From assembly GCA_949130485.1 (NCBI GenBank), contig OX422183.1:29688316-29752315 (forward strand): a stretch of 64,000 nt of DNA, in the 5' to 3' direction. Shown in pieces: positions 32,101-43,797 of this stretch; position 1 is the stretch's first letter; every line of letters begins with the position of its first letter. The position numbers and the translations under genes are program-made. Under the pieces are notes generated by a model. That model made no database searches. It was given only the letters and a program-made list of their open reading frames with translations, and was not told where the DNA came from. This DNA is from Agelas oroides (Eukaryota > Porifera > Demospongiae > Agelasida > Agelasidae).

Positions 32101-34364
32101 TGTATATATGTATGCATTGTTTGAGTCTGTGCACCAAGCTGATCTCACAGCAACAAGCTCTGTCCCCTAAAACCATTTGCAGAAGAATGTCCAACAACAT
32201 ACACATGTGCGTATATACCTACTACAGACTTGTATAGTAAAACCACTGACAGTGTTGTTTCATGGTGGTAAATAATTGATGACTGTAAACCAGTAGCCAA
32301 TTCTAACTGTTTGGGTTATCCCATTCCAGTTCTGAGTGCTTATATATAGTCAGTCTGCAATCTGGTCTCCAAATCCAGATAGAAAAGGCCAGTGCAATGG
32401 CAAAACATCTGCCCCTGGAAAGGTTGTGTCTAATCACTGGACTGGATTGTGGACTGGAGTAATGGACTGGATTACTGGATTGATGTTTAAAATTAGTTTG
32501 TGCGTCTCACATGACCTACAGTCAATTAGGTATACTAATTTGGTCATGTGTTTGAGATTGTTAATTGGTAACTTAGGTTACTTTGTCAGAGGGGGTAGGG
32601 CACAGTCATGTGATAGTGACAATCACTGTGTTTTTACGACATTCTAAGGGCAAGAATCGTGAATACAAGCCACAAGAAGTGTTCTAGGAATGAAGTCAAC
32701 TCTCGTGACTCACCTAGCATTGAACCAGCAACTTACAAGTTTAGCCTACGCGGTGAGTCAGCCTGTGTGAGTCATAAAAAGCAATTTTGAGTAGCCATGC
32801 AGATGGCTTTAGCTTAGTTGAAAAACCCACTATGTGTAGCTTATACTTTTCCTTTCTTGGAATATCTTCAGAGCAAAGTATTATTTTTAGTATGACTTGA
32901 AATCGTGTTCTGCCTTCTCTCTGTTAAGTTGTTATAAGCTACACTTTATCAACTCACTGGCTAGATAGTGAATGTACACAAGTGTATAGTACACTATAGC
33001 CATATATGGATAATGAACTCATCCCATTGTACTATATACAAGCTTAGTGTGTGTGCATGCTGAGATCACATCCAGTATCCACTGGCAATACCAGGCAACA
33101 ATATATAAAAGAGTACAGGATCTCTTGAGTGTCCATAGAGCGGCTGCAAGGGGTGTGGCCTAAAATTATTTCTGTTGCTATGGAGATGCCAATTTTTTAA
33201 TGTTAATTTTAGTAGCCTAAATTACCCAAATCTGAAAGATGAAAGTTTTGGACCTTATGGTTGATTTGATAAAAATGTCCAAAGTTTGGTCCTTAAGTAT
33301 GGAGTTCTATGGCGCATGGCAAAAAGTTGCCATGCGCCATAGAACTCCATACTTAAGGACCAAACTTTGGACATTTTTATAAAATCAATGGTAAGTCTCA
33401 AAATGTTCATACTGCAGATTTGGGTTACTTGGGCTTCCAAGATTACCTTTAAAAATTCGCAGCTCTGTAGCATCCAAAATTAAGGGAAGCCACACCCCCT
33501 GTGACATCACATGCAGCCGCTCTATTGCTGTTTCATTAACCTTGAAATAGCTGTTTGGCAGCTATTTGGCAGCCACTGGGTGAAACAGTTAATAAGTTTC
33601 AAAAAAAGTGACCAACTTCAACCCACTGCTTGGCTATAGAATTTATGTGATATAATTTAATTTTAAACATCAATCCAGTTATCCAGTTCACAATCCAGTC
33701 CACAATCCAGTCCAGTGATTAGACATGACCCAATGACAACCAAGAAAGGAAGTCACACATGCAGGAATGTATCCAGTCATTGTTCTAGCACCCACGCACA
33801 CCGCACTGGCTGCTTTTATTGCAATTGGGGCTATCCCAATCACCAAATATTCATTATCACACAATACGTACAGTCTGTTTCAATCTCTGGCCTTGGCTTG
33901 AATCTTCTGGTGAGTTTGTTTTCTGTTTCTTCAATAAACTTTAGTGGCACTGCACAGGAGTTAGAAATGTTGAGAAGAAAACCTGGAACCGGTGTCCCCA
34001 CGTTGTTCCATATCACAATGATCTTGTCCAGTTGAGGAGTCTTACAGTAGTGGTTCAACACTTTCTGAAGGATCTCATTGCGCTTATAGGTAGTCATAAC
34101 GATGGTAAACTTTTCATTTTCAAGATCTGTTTCAGGTTTGGAGAATATCTTTGCGGCATATCGGCTGAGCGTGCTGGACGCATTCGGTTTGTGTATTAAC
34201 CTACCAGTTGTCACCTTTCCAGGGGCAGGTAGCGGACTACGGTGGTTCACATCACTGATAGTGAATAGATTACGATCTGACCGGCTAACAAAAAACAGAC
34301 ACAGCAAAGCTATAACTGCTACACTCAGAATAACACCGATCACAACCTTCTGACTTAGCGCCAT
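29197..34364 (-). CDS. EXTL2-like GT64 glycosyltransferase, copy A
   Basis: Minus-strand exons in order: 34364-33872, 30632-30559, 30187-29839, 29342-29197; 1062 nt, 353 residues, all phases join and splice sites are GT-AG. The start MALSQ was chosen because both paralogues share it and it directly precedes a signal-anchor helix (residues about 7-26), as in type II Golgi enzymes. The domain opens with KFTIVMTTYKRNEILQKVLN (85-104). Then come VIWNN, ETDC-VAIMDDDR with the metal-binding DDD at 170-172, FRVWQ-QFRQRIVGYEHR, and NCEDIGMNVMVTK. The end matches EXTL2 (LSMRPQHYIQRSKCLNKF). The family transfers N-acetylhexosamine to proteoglycan linkers or heparan-type chains from UDP-sugars. The acceptor here is unknown. 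A shorter reading of exon 3 would stop at 29807, but the donor at 29838 and the homologous last exon favour splicing. Confidence 0.88.
30405..30475 (+). pseudogene. Decayed tRNA-like sequence in EXTL2-like intron 2 (copy A)
   Basis: It shows a degenerate A box (GGATCAGTTGTAAG) and a B box (GGTTTGATTCC) at the right spacing, but the acceptor and anticodon stems pair poorly. The same relic is at 57135-57210 in copy B, so it predates the duplication. Confidence 0.45.
30787..31455. mobile_element. Foldback-like element, EXTL2-like intron 1, copy A
   Basis: The left arm (taatcactggactggatca with further actggactgg units, 30788-30860) and right arm (aatccagttcacaatccag to tagcaattaga, 31422-31455) are inverted. 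The orthologous element in copy B spans about 58520-59808. No protein is seen inside. Confidence 0.55.
31725..31830. mobile_element. 88-bp palindromic TAGCCTCG-family MITE
   Basis: Element 31734-31821 is almost entirely two arms of about 40 bp, opening tagcctcgttcccag and closing ctgggaacgaggcta, with a loop near gcagtac. The flanks GTGGTAGGC and GTGGGAGGC form a 9-bp duplication with one mismatch. It is absent from copy B. Confidence 0.8.
32428..33725. mobile_element. Foldback-like element, second in EXTL2-like intron 1, copy A
   Basis: Left gtctaatcactggactgg (32428) and right ccagtccagtgattagac (33706) are precise inverse ends, followed inward by further actggattgtggactgg units. The palindromic element at 33136-33524 sits inside it. 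The copy B version spans about 60297-61280. Confidence 0.65.
33136..33524. mobile_element. Palindromic element with 51-bp perfect hairpin, copy A only
   Basis: Outer ends tagagcggctgca and tgcagccgctcta are inverted. Inside, arms 33272-33322 and 33327-33377 are perfectly complementary with a 4-nt loop (aaag), and imperfect pairing continues outward to the ends. Copy B reads through the empty site (gtccattgctg, about 61078), so this entered copy A or left copy B after duplication. Confidence 0.85.
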
Positions 34365-34514
34365 GCCATTTCCGCTCACTGTAATTATTAGACCCACCCC
34401 CGAGTTCAAAGTCCACTCCAAGGTTGTAATTACTTTCGCGCGAGCCACACCCTTCGCACAAGAGGTCGCTTGCGGTACCTGTCTAGCCTCGTTCCCAGGC
34501 CCTCTACTTGCTGA

Positions 34515-35360
34515 CTCGACTTGACTCTCAAGTAGAGCTGTGTTAGAGTGGAGTAGAGCCTTGATAGAGTGAAGTAGAGTTAAGTAGAGTTTTGTAGAGC
34601 CATTGTAGGGTCAAGTAGAGTCAAGTGGAGTCAAGTAGAGTCAAGACTCAAGTGGAGTCAAGTAGAATCAAGGGGAATATAAAAGTAGAGTCATGCAAGT
34701 AGAGTTATGATAGGGTAAGTAGAGTCAAATAGAGCCATGATAGAGTGAAATACATTCAAGTGGCTAGAGTCATGTAAAGCCATGGTAGAGGGAAGTAAAG
34801 TCAAGTAAAGCCATGGTAGGGTGAAGTATGGTCAAGCAGAGCCATGGTAGAGCGAGGTAGGGTGAAGTATGGTCAAGTAGAGCCATGGTAGAGCGAAGTA
34901 AGGTCAAGTAGAGTCAAGTAGAGCCATATGGTAGGGTGAAGTATGGTCAAGTAGAGCCATGGTAGAGCGAAGTAAGGTCAAGTAGAGTCAAGTAGAGCCA
35001 TATGGTAGGGTGAAGTATGGTCAAGTAGAGCCATGGTAGAGCGAAGTAAAGCCATGGTAGGGTGAAGTATGGTCAAGCAGAGCCATGGTAGAGCGAGGTA
35101 GGGTGAAGTATGGTCAAGTAGAGCCATGGTAGAGTGAAGTAAGGTCAAGTAGAGTCATGGTAGGGTGACGTATGGTCAAGCAGAGCCATGGTAGAGCGAG
35201 GTAGGGTGACGTATAGTCAAGCAGAGCCATGGTAGAACGGAGTAAGGGTCAAGTAGAGTCAAGTAGAGCTATATATGGTAGAGGGAAGTTGAGTCAATTA
35301 TAGTGACTATAGTCACGTACATTCACAGTGGAGTGAAGTAGAGCCTTGGTAGCAGTGAAT
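34515..35360. repeat. Minisatellite of agtagagtca / agtagagccatggtagag units
   Basis: Dozens of irregular units of 10-25 bp built from gtagagtcaa, gtagagccatggtagag and gtgaagtatggtca. Higher-order blocks of about 70-80 bp repeat (for example 34856-34930 and 34931-35000). A TAGCCTCG-like end (tagcctcgttcccaggc) sits just upstream, at 34484-34500. Confidence 0.9.
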
Positions 35361-36675
35361 TAGAGTCAGCTGTGGGATAGATATTGCTGGCCGTGGCCAG
35401 TAGCTAAATCTGTGTCAACTGTTGAAGACTAAAGAGTTATGGTAACACACCATAAAGTTTGCAAGCTAATTAGTACTAAGAAGGGAGTGTGTGCAACACC
35501 CGTGATCCTGGAGTGGTAGCTTCTCCATTTCACCTTTCCTCCACCCTTCCCCTCCCCCTTTCAGCTTCCCCATTCCGCTTCCTCCTTCCCCTTCTCCTCC
35601 CCTGACCCACCCCTTCCCCTCCGCCCTCCCTCTCCTTAATCTTATGTCCAGACCCTTCGCACATGAGAGAGAGAGTTTGGAGTGGTGTTCTGAGCCAGTT
35701 CTCTTGTCACATTGGGCAGGGTTGCTCTTTGATCCCAGAGCTTGAATCAGATTGTAGAATGCGTAAATATAATTGTGCTATGGTGTAAGTGACTATTTTC
35801 AACTGTGAAGGTAGAGTAAAATTGTATTGCAGCTTCTTGTCGGCAGTTCCAAGAGACTTCACAGTATTTTTTAAAAGCCATACTGTGCAGAGTCTAAGTC
35901 ATTAGAAAGTTCGAGTGCCGGATGCCAAATGCAATTGTGAAAAGTCTTCATGCAGTAGGCTCTGCCCCATGTGACCAACAAATGTCACTCAGAACACCAG
36001 ACCCTCTTCTGCTTTTTGGGACGGTCTGAGGACAAGGCTACCCCCCCTCCTCCCACTTCTCCCTCCCCTTTCCTCTCCCCCCTCCCCTTAAGCAAAACAA
36101 ACTTTGATTTGAAATGAAACAAGCACATAGCTACAGGGATGGGACGCACAAAAACTGACCAAAGATCCTTTGGAACTACACACGATACTTTTACAACATC
36201 ATTTGCCATTTTGCTAACCACACATACACCACAGTCTGCTACAAGCATCAGTAGCCTTTTATTGCAGCATTCCACTAAACATAAACTCACCTTCCCTCGT
36301 GAGCAACATGCAATTGTAGCAGTACACAACGCAAAACTACTCACGACTTAACGCATCCCTCGTGCATACCAACATGCACTACAGATCCACTCTACAACCT
36401 TCCACATAAGTAAAAATTACTAAAGCTAGCTGCAACTTAGGAAACACTCTGACTTCCTCTTTCCTAACAACTATGTCCACAATAAGAAATACATTTCATT
36501 AGTAACTGTCTATATTACGCAGTACCACGCCTACCCGGAAGCTCCCGATTTAGGGACACCTCGCTATAATGCTGGTTCCCAATGGTATACGTGCTGCAGA
36601 AAATGTCTTCTGCATGCCAGTGCACGGTCAAGGGTCACAAAAAACCTACACTCGGACAGCGCATCAAGCTCCACA
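35361..36675. other. Spacer with CT-rich tracts, no gene seen
   Basis: C/T-rich stretches at 35520-35640 and 36040-36095. A fragment related to the Tigger-like MITE (inverse of the phrase at 37740-37830) lies at about 36520-36585. No supported gene. Confidence 0.5.
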
Positions 36676-36760
36676 TCGGTCCAAAACTCAGTCCAAAACT
36701 CAGTCCAAAACTCAGTCCAAAACTCAGTCCATAGTCCAGTCTAGGATCCAGAGTCCAGGT
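36676..36760. repeat. Solo tandem array of the foldback type
   Basis: Four copies of aaaactcagtcc are followed by atagtccagtc and agagtccagg. This matches the right arm of the element at 51050-51826. No inverted partner was found nearby, so it is a solo end. Confidence 0.6.
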
Positions 36761-37295
36761 TTTGCACCTAGTTTGGGGACCACGAGCCTCACTAGTCACA
36801 TGATTGTAGTCTGAGGGAGTCCCAACCGCAATAACAGCTGCGGTCATTCAGTCTGCCGCTGGCCAGAAGTACATGGTCATCGTGAGTGATAAGAAACTCA
36901 CTTTCAGGCTTAGCTACTGTGTATATATTCTAGTATTAAAGTTTCAAGGTCATTCCATTTCTACATGGTCCCAAACAGCTCGGCTTCTCTACATAACTGC
37001 TAACTGTTTCACACAGTAGAGAGCGTGCTCCATGATTTCTATCGTAACTGCACGGTCTTGAAGTCACCATGCATTAGTAGCTAGAGCAGGACAAAATCCA
37101 TAATTTAGTGAGCTCAGACTGATTGGTATTGCGTCTGTGATTGACCTTTTCATTTCTTCTTGTCACACAGATCCCTATTTAAATTTAGCTTTGCATATTG
37201 GAGGCTACCTCTATTTTTATTTTAGGTAGAAGTGGTTTGTTGATTGTTCATGCATGTTCATTGTTGAAAGAATGGTTGGTGCAGGTTTAGGTTAC

Positions 37296-37655
37296 CTATT
37301 GCAACTTGCAAGGTATCTTCCACACCACTGGGTTGCAGTGATGTCATCAAAATTAAACTCGTTTCTATGGCAACCAAAGTTTGGTTTTAGATAGATCCAC
37401 TAGTTGGTGGGTGCACCTATAAATCTGAAAAAAAAAATTAGAGGTACCCTCAAAGTCTCCATAGGTAGTATGTGTTGCCTATTGCAACTTGCAAGGTATC
37501 TTCCACACCACTGGGTTGCAGTGATGTCATCAAAATTAAACTCGTTGCTATGGCAACCAAAGTTTGGTTTTAGATAGATCACTAGTTGGTGGGTGCAATC
37601 TGAAACAAAAAACCATCTATATATGAGTTATAGGCCTCAAAGTCTCCATAGTTAG
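37296..37655. repeat. Two-copy direct repeat, about 180 bp
   Basis: The block from cctattgcaacttgcaaggt to agtctccata occurs at 37296-37463 and 37477-37653 with a few differences. No coding content. Confidence 0.85.
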
Positions 37656-37714
37656 TATGTGGGCGGTGCAGTGTTGTAGTGCATGGTAGTGTGTGGAAGG
37701 AGGCAGCCAGTACA

Positions 37715-38204
37715 TACAGTGGAGCCCCTCTATAACGAACACCATTGGGAACCAACATTTTGTCAATTATAGCGAGGTGTTCCTAACTCAGGGGCTTCTG
37801 GTATATTTCCGGTAGGCGTGGTACCACATAATCGAGCTGTTGACCACAATGTGGCTGCGTTTTCAGAGCTTTACTTTGCTGCACGTTGGTAGGGAAGGCT
37901 AAGCGGAGGCTAGTACTATAAGTAACAGCACTAATCTAATGCCAAGTTGTTAACTACAGCAGCGATGGTGGACAATCTTGCTGAAAAGGTCGACGAGTGT
38001 CCGCTAAATTGGGGTCATTAAGTATTGTTTGCGTACAATTGGGACCGTGAATACTGCTCGTTATACAGAGTAGCGGGGTGTCTGCCATTCAGGGGTTGTT
38101 TAAGTATTGAAGTAAATGGAAGGACAGTCGGGACTTTCAGAATTGTCCGTTATATCGTCGGTGTCCGCTGTTGAGGGGTGTCCGTTAAGCGGGGTTCCAC
38201 TGTA
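37715..38204. mobile_element. Tigger/pogo-like MITE
   Basis: TA target duplications (37715-37716, 38203-38204) flank ends CAGTGGAGCCCCTCTATAAC and, on the other side, the inverse of CAGTGGAACCCCGCTTAACG. CAGTGGAACC with a TA target is the pogo/Tigger pattern. Its 486 bp hold no transposase. Confidence 0.75.
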
Positions 38205-40560
38205 CTTAGTACAGACTACTGTAATAAGTTAATTGAAGGTCCTAACAACGTAGGGTGGCCAATGTGAAAAATTGAACTCTGGATTTTGAACACCTTACAC
38301 CACACGCATGAAGCGCTCACTGATATATCGAGGGCCATATATCGATGCTTAAACAATCGCACACGAAAACTTCATATCCAAACGTTATTGCGTGCGAACT
38401 GCACTGAAACTGATTCATGTGGCTAAGGGTTTGAAGTACGGTTGGTATCCACATGATGATGTAATGCAATTTAGCAGCTGGAGTTGTTTGAAATCCGGAG
38501 GTTGAGTTTTTACATTGGCAACCTTAGATGAGGTAATTATACATTATTTGTAATGCTTAAAATAGTAATTAAATAACACCTTTTTTTTTCCAAGCCGACC
38601 TTCACAAGTGCCACATCACACACTTTCAACTAGTCTAGCAAGCCAGCCGTATTTTTCTTTATTCCGGTGGGAGGAGTGATAGATTTTTCTCTCCCTCTCA
38701 TTCCTCCCATAAAAAGGGAAGAAAATCACAGCTGGCTTGTAAGACTGACCATGCATCGACAAGAATCAAAGCCTCCCACCCAGCAGGTTTGGAACCACCA
38801 CGTGAAAGGTTCACTAATTGTGGCTGGCCCTGCAATATAAATTTCAACTCAATGGCGCTGGTCTTGTTCCCAGACTATCGGAAAACCGTCTTGGAACGTT
38901 CGATCTTTGTAAATTAAAACTTACGGTAAGTGCCACAAACTTACACGCATGCGGTGTGCACGTGTTATCGCGTAAAATTAAACAAAAATTGCCCAAGCTC
39001 GCCCAACGATTAGTCAAGCACGGGGAAAATACACGAAACGAAACCGTGCAATTTCAGCTGAGTATTATTAGATCTACAGCAAGAAGCGCGGTAAGTTACG
39101 ATGTTTGTCGTCGCCTGAATATGAGTTTGCATTCGCAATTGTGACAACAAGTGGCAATATATGTATAATGTATTTAAGGAAAGCTGCCCGCATAAATTTT
39201 ATATGCACATCACTCGCATTTCTATCCATGGTGACCCTATAATGTTATATTGCATGGTTTTAGGCTCAAACCCGTCACGAAGTGGTAATTTCAATACGTA
39301 ATAATCGTCTAACCCCAGCCGGTTGTAAAGACTTTTATCTTTTATCATGGAAGCGTTTCGGTACCGGATTTCAAACACCGAGCTGCGGAGTGTTAAAAGA
39401 AGGGCTCAGTCAAGAATGTGTAATGACTCGACAATGGTACAGAGTAGAAAGCGATTTCCTGGCGACGATAGTTGGCCTAAAGGTAAAGCGAATATTCGAC
39501 GTTCAGAGGCATGGCTGTAGTATACTATTATGGCAATCGCCTCGGTAAAAAAAGGGAAAAATTTTTTACAAAGTAAGTAAACACGAAAATCGCTTCTATT
39601 TAAAGGCAAAACGGCAATTTTTTATCTTGTTTGTTTTTGAAAATTTTTTTTTTGAGGCTAACCGCACCCCAAGTGGAAAGAAAATGGTGACTTGAAATGC
39701 AGGTGGAAAAACCAGCATGTCCTGTCTATATGTGACTTGATTACGGTGAACAAACCAGCTTGTTCTGTCTATTTACGATTTGTTAAGGACCTTGTGTGGA
39801 AGCCTAGCTATACAATAGGGCATTGTGGAATAGGGAATCAAATCCACTTGATAGCTGGTGTGTGTGTGTGTGGCTGTAACTACACTCAGTAACAGGGAAT
39901 CAGATCTAGGTGTTTTATCTAGCTCTCACCAAAATGCATAAATGGTAGCCATTGCATGTAGAATGATGCTAACTGCCTGGGGGTGGTAATTGGTGATAAT
40001 TGTAGCCACATAGATGTGAGATGATAAACAAAGCCAGCCGACTTCTATATATTGACTTTAGGCTGAGCAGAAGATTGATGTGTCTCCATCTAAGTTGTGT
40101 AGAAGCTAAGAACATTATGCAAAGCTATTGGGGGACATCGGTCGGTATTCTAAAGAAGCGCTGTTACCATCAAAAGCGCTGTGGATGCACAGGATGTGGT
40201 GCAGTGTGGCAAGCCAGTAGCTAAGTGCACACTTCACTGAAGTGTCAAACTGACTTGTAGCTCAGTGTGCTGTGCTGTACTGTACTGTATTGGTAGTCTG
40301 CAACCAGAAAGTTGTAGCTATATATATCACTGTAAAAACATATTGGTTGTCAGAGTGGTTACCCTGATTGCATAGTTTACTTTGGTATTAGAAGCAAATT
40401 AGTTTCCTTGTTGTTTCCTCCAGTTTTCCTCATCCTGGAATAAGGAAAAGAGGAGGAAACAAGAATATGGGGGTGATCTGTGTCAATATTTTACATGCAC
40501 AACATTTCTGACATGTCTATAGCATTCAATGGACACACCATGCCAACATGCATGCCATCA
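38205..40560. other. Spacer without supported genes
   Basis: An inverted pair (agcaagccagccgtattttt, about 38638, and cacagctggcttgtaa, about 38729) encloses a CT-rich hairpin. Open frames at 38818-39144 and 39282-39548 show no family resemblance. The rest is unremarkable. Confidence 0.45.
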
Positions 40561-40572
40561 TGCCAACATGCA

Positions 40573-40864
40573 TGTATGGCACGCCGTCCGTATCAAAAAT
40601 AATAGGGCTTATTCAGGGCCAGAATAAGACTTATTTGTTTAGGACCAGAATAGGGTTTATTTAGGGCCAGAATAAGACTTATTTGTATCGGAGGCATATT
40701 AGACATGCAGTATAGTGTACTGGTCCTTCGAAGTGGCTAGTGGAAGAGTGGTTTAGGGTTAGTGCTAGGGTTAGGGTTAGGGCTAGGGCCAGGGAATACA
40801 GTTCTTCCTTTCTCTTTTTCTTTTAAGCCTATTATTTTTGTTACAGACGGCGTGCCATATGCAT
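40573..40864. mobile_element. Inverted-repeat element next to telomere-like repeats
   Basis: Ends atggcacgccgtc (40575) and gacggcgtgccat (40847) are inverted, followed inward by caaaaataatagg and cctattatttttg. A few ggttag/gggtta units (40757-40795) lie inside the right arm. It interrupts an ATGC-rich simple-sequence tract. Confidence 0.6.
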
Positions 40865-41087
40865 GCACAACATGCCATCATGTAAGCACAATATATCATG
40901 CATGCACATGTCCTATACCAGCATGTATTGCAGTATGCCAACATGCATGCACATTATCCCGTCATGCATACACAATATATCATCATACAAGCACAACAAA
41001 CTAACATGCATGCACAACATGCTAATATGCCATATGCATGCACAACATGCCAATATGCCATATGCACACACAACATGCAAATACGTA
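40850..41087. repeat. catgcatgcacaacatgcc simple-sequence tract (left part)
   Basis: Irregular repeats of atgcatgcacaacatgc and atatgccat. The tract resumes at 44339-44400 on the far side of the 3.2-kb element, which shows where that element inserted. Confidence 0.8.
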
Positions 41088-42161
41088 TGTGCTTGCTAGC
41101 CTCGTTCCCAGGCTCTCCCCGCGCGCGAACGAAAAATCGAAAGGAAAGGGGAGAGCCTGGTAAAATTTATCACGTGAGAAACGTCATAGGTAGAGAGAAC
41201 TTAATTACATGTGGGCGAACGAATGAACCCGCCCATGCTGTACGGACAGAATACATTCGTTCAGTTGCGATAGCTTTATGGCCGACAGAATGGGACTAGA
41301 CGGCACTATGCTACATTACCTGGCAGTACAGAAAGCTATGGTGAGCTTACACAGACCCGTACATTCGAAAATCACGCTAACCTACTCGCTTACCTGGCAA
41401 ACTGACCGCTGTACACCCCGGAGAATGGCTTTCAAGGCGCTATTAAACGCCAAGGCGGCCCTTTCCTAGGCTTTGCTGAAGTTTTCTCTGCGCTTATTGT
41501 TCGAAAAAAAAAACTGCCAGAACGGTGAGTGAGCCAGCTCTAGATACCAGGACTCAGGAGATTAGTCACCTTACTCAAATTTTAATAACTCACTTCTAAT
41601 TACGCGAACAGTACAGAAAAATTAAATGAGTGAGACAAGAGAGTGATAAATGGATGACACGATTATTACCAAAGAAGCTGGCCTAGACAAACGGGCTCCT
41701 ACTAAAAAAACAGCTACGTGTACTGTTGATTACTGATCAACTACGTGCGTGGGCACATCGACGACCCGCCTACGCTCAATTAAGTCCTCTCTACCCTTCT
41801 CTCTACCCCTACGTAGGGTATCCAACCTGAAATACTAGAAAATGTAGAACATTGTGGGGGCGAGCCTGAGCAAGCTGATACAGGATATTATGTCACTGAT
41901 GAGTGATGTAGTACATCAAGTCAATTATCCTCCTACGTGCACATCCATTTACCATTCACGGGGGGGAGGGGGGGGGGGGGCTTTAACATGGTTTTTGATT
42001 TGCTTTAAATGTCGTATTAACTTTTCATGGCACACAGCAGGATTTGTCACTGTCTACTGTTACATGAGCGTAATAAGCCAAACCTGATGACGCATATGCC
42101 AACAAGTTGCAGCAATTTCTCCATCCTTGGCTACACATGCATGGACCAAGCTTTATATATA

Positions 42162-42816
42162 TACACTCTAAGAAGAGATTATGTTGTTACGACCAAAAAT
42201 TTTAGCTGCATCAATGAACAGTTGAAATGTGCAGAGATACTTCTGGGAGTTGGTTAAGAATGCCTGTATTCCCTAGAGCACTGTAGCTTCTGGGGGACAA
42301 TTACATATGTGGTATCATCTGTAAATGAATATTTGTAGTCCATGCTCTGGGGATTTTGCATTCAGTAAACATCTTTTGTTTTTGTATAATTTTAAATTGG
42401 TTGGTGGAGAGGAGAGTCTGAATCAGCTTTCTTTTTCTCTTGATGGAGTGTGCACATTGTCAAACTTCACACCGAGTCCAGGGCTGTTCACAGTAAATGA
42501 CCCAAAGGATACTATTTCAGTTGTGCATGTGAATAAGATGTTAGCTGCTGTGAGTTAGTGACAAATGTCACTTAGTAACATCTTCCAAACTCCCAAGGCG
42601 CAGATGTTTAGTGAATGCAAAATCCCAGAGCATGGACTACAAATATTCATTTACAGATGATACCACTTATGTATTTGCCCCCCCCAAAAGCTACTATGGG
42701 AATACAGGAATTCTTAACCAACTCACCGAACTATCTCTGCACATTTCAACTGTTCATTGATGCAACTAAAATAACAAATTTTAGGTCAAAACAACATAAT
42801 CTCTTCTTAGAGTGTA
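42162..42816. mobile_element. mariner-type MITE with 210-bp arms
   Basis: TA on both sides (42162-42163, 42815-42816) flanks ends CACTCTAAGAAGAGATTATG and their inverse. Arms 42164-42375 and 42600-42814 pair nearly throughout, around a unique centre of 225 bp. There is no transposase. Confidence 0.8.
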
Positions 42817-43279
42817 CTGAAATCATGAGCTGGATTTCATGGTGTTTATGAGTGCCGTTTTAATATGCATGGCCCTGACCTGAAACCGACCTGCCAGGGC
42901 TGCTAACGTGGCTACACATGCATGGAATAAGCTTTACACCGACTAAACTACTGGTTTCTGAGTAGTCAACAACCGTCCATATTAAATTTGCACCGCCTGT
43001 GAGCGGCCTGCCGTCGTCGGTAGAAGCAAAAACCAGTGCCACGCGTGCTTCAACTTCAGTCGTCTTCGCTCCGGGTCCATGACGCTGCACTCTGACAGTA
43101 GCCCTCCACTGGCCTTCACATGCTTTACGATATCGCGATATCGAAATATTTGAATGCGCTCATTTAAAATTTCCGGTAAGTGGTCGGTCCAAGCAAGCAT
43201 ATATATATAGCTATGCGCATAGATACACACATGCGTGCGCAATGCAGTCACGCTAGTGTGGGGCTCGCTCAGGCTCGCC

Positions 43280-43745
43280 CCAATGAAAGTGTGCGCATTG
43301 ATTCCAAAACAGTAGTTTTCATAAGAGCCAACCCAGGTAAGAAAGAAACCACAGATGGATCGGGTTCGAATGTCAATTTTTTCGGAAACAGTGCACTTTT
43401 CCGGAAGTGATAAGCCCCGAAAAATGGTACGTGACCAATATCAAGCCATGGGCCTAGTTATCCCCCAAAAAACTTACCCTCACAGACCTAATGTATAACT
43501 CACTGTCATGTTTACAGTAGTCTTGTTCGCTGTGGTCAGTGGTCTGGGAACAAAATAATTTTAACAGTTACGGTGAACTTGAATTGTTGGTCAAGTGCCA
43601 TTTTTCGGAACTTACCACTTCCGGAAAAGTGCACCAATCAGTCCGAAAGAAAATGACATGAGAACTCAATCGTCTGTAGTTTCTTTCTTACCTGGGTTGG
43701 CTCTTATGAAAACCACTGTTTTGAAATAAATGCGCACACTTTCAT
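43280..43745. mobile_element. Long inverted repeat, 135-bp arms
   Basis: The arm at 43284-43420 (gaaagtgtgcgcattgattc, then agagccaacccaggtaagaa) is the inverse of 43605-43743. The spacer is about 185 bp. Nested inside the 3.2-kb element. Target duplication not resolved. Confidence 0.75.
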
Positions 43746-43797
43746 ATTTCAGGTTGGACACCCTACCCTACGTCACTCACATGATGAATTATTCCAG

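Larger units (their letters stand above)
27565..34453. repeat. Segmental duplication, copy A
   Basis: Colinear with 54867-61957 in the same orientation over about 6.9 kb, including all four exons of the EXTL2-like gene, its introns and flanks. Homology begins at taagacc.aggtgataacc and ends at ccacaccct. Copy A carries its own insertions: tandem amplification at 27868-28700, a tRNA-bearing insert at 28819-29068 and a palindromic element at 33136-33524. The 31575-31980 stretch, which includes a small MITE, is also missing from copy B. Confidence 0.93.

Noticed and set aside
36569-36847. Open frames with SKTQ / SFGL repeats on both strands
   Set aside because: They translate the aaaactcagtcc tandem array; there are no splice sites or protein resemblance.
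40757-40795. Possible chromosome end or telomere
   Set aside because: Only a handful of degenerate units, within an element and with genes on both sides.
40762-41299. Open frames rich in M, H, C and Y on the plus strand
   Set aside because: They are translations of the catgcatgcacaacatgcc simple repeat and run into a transposon end.
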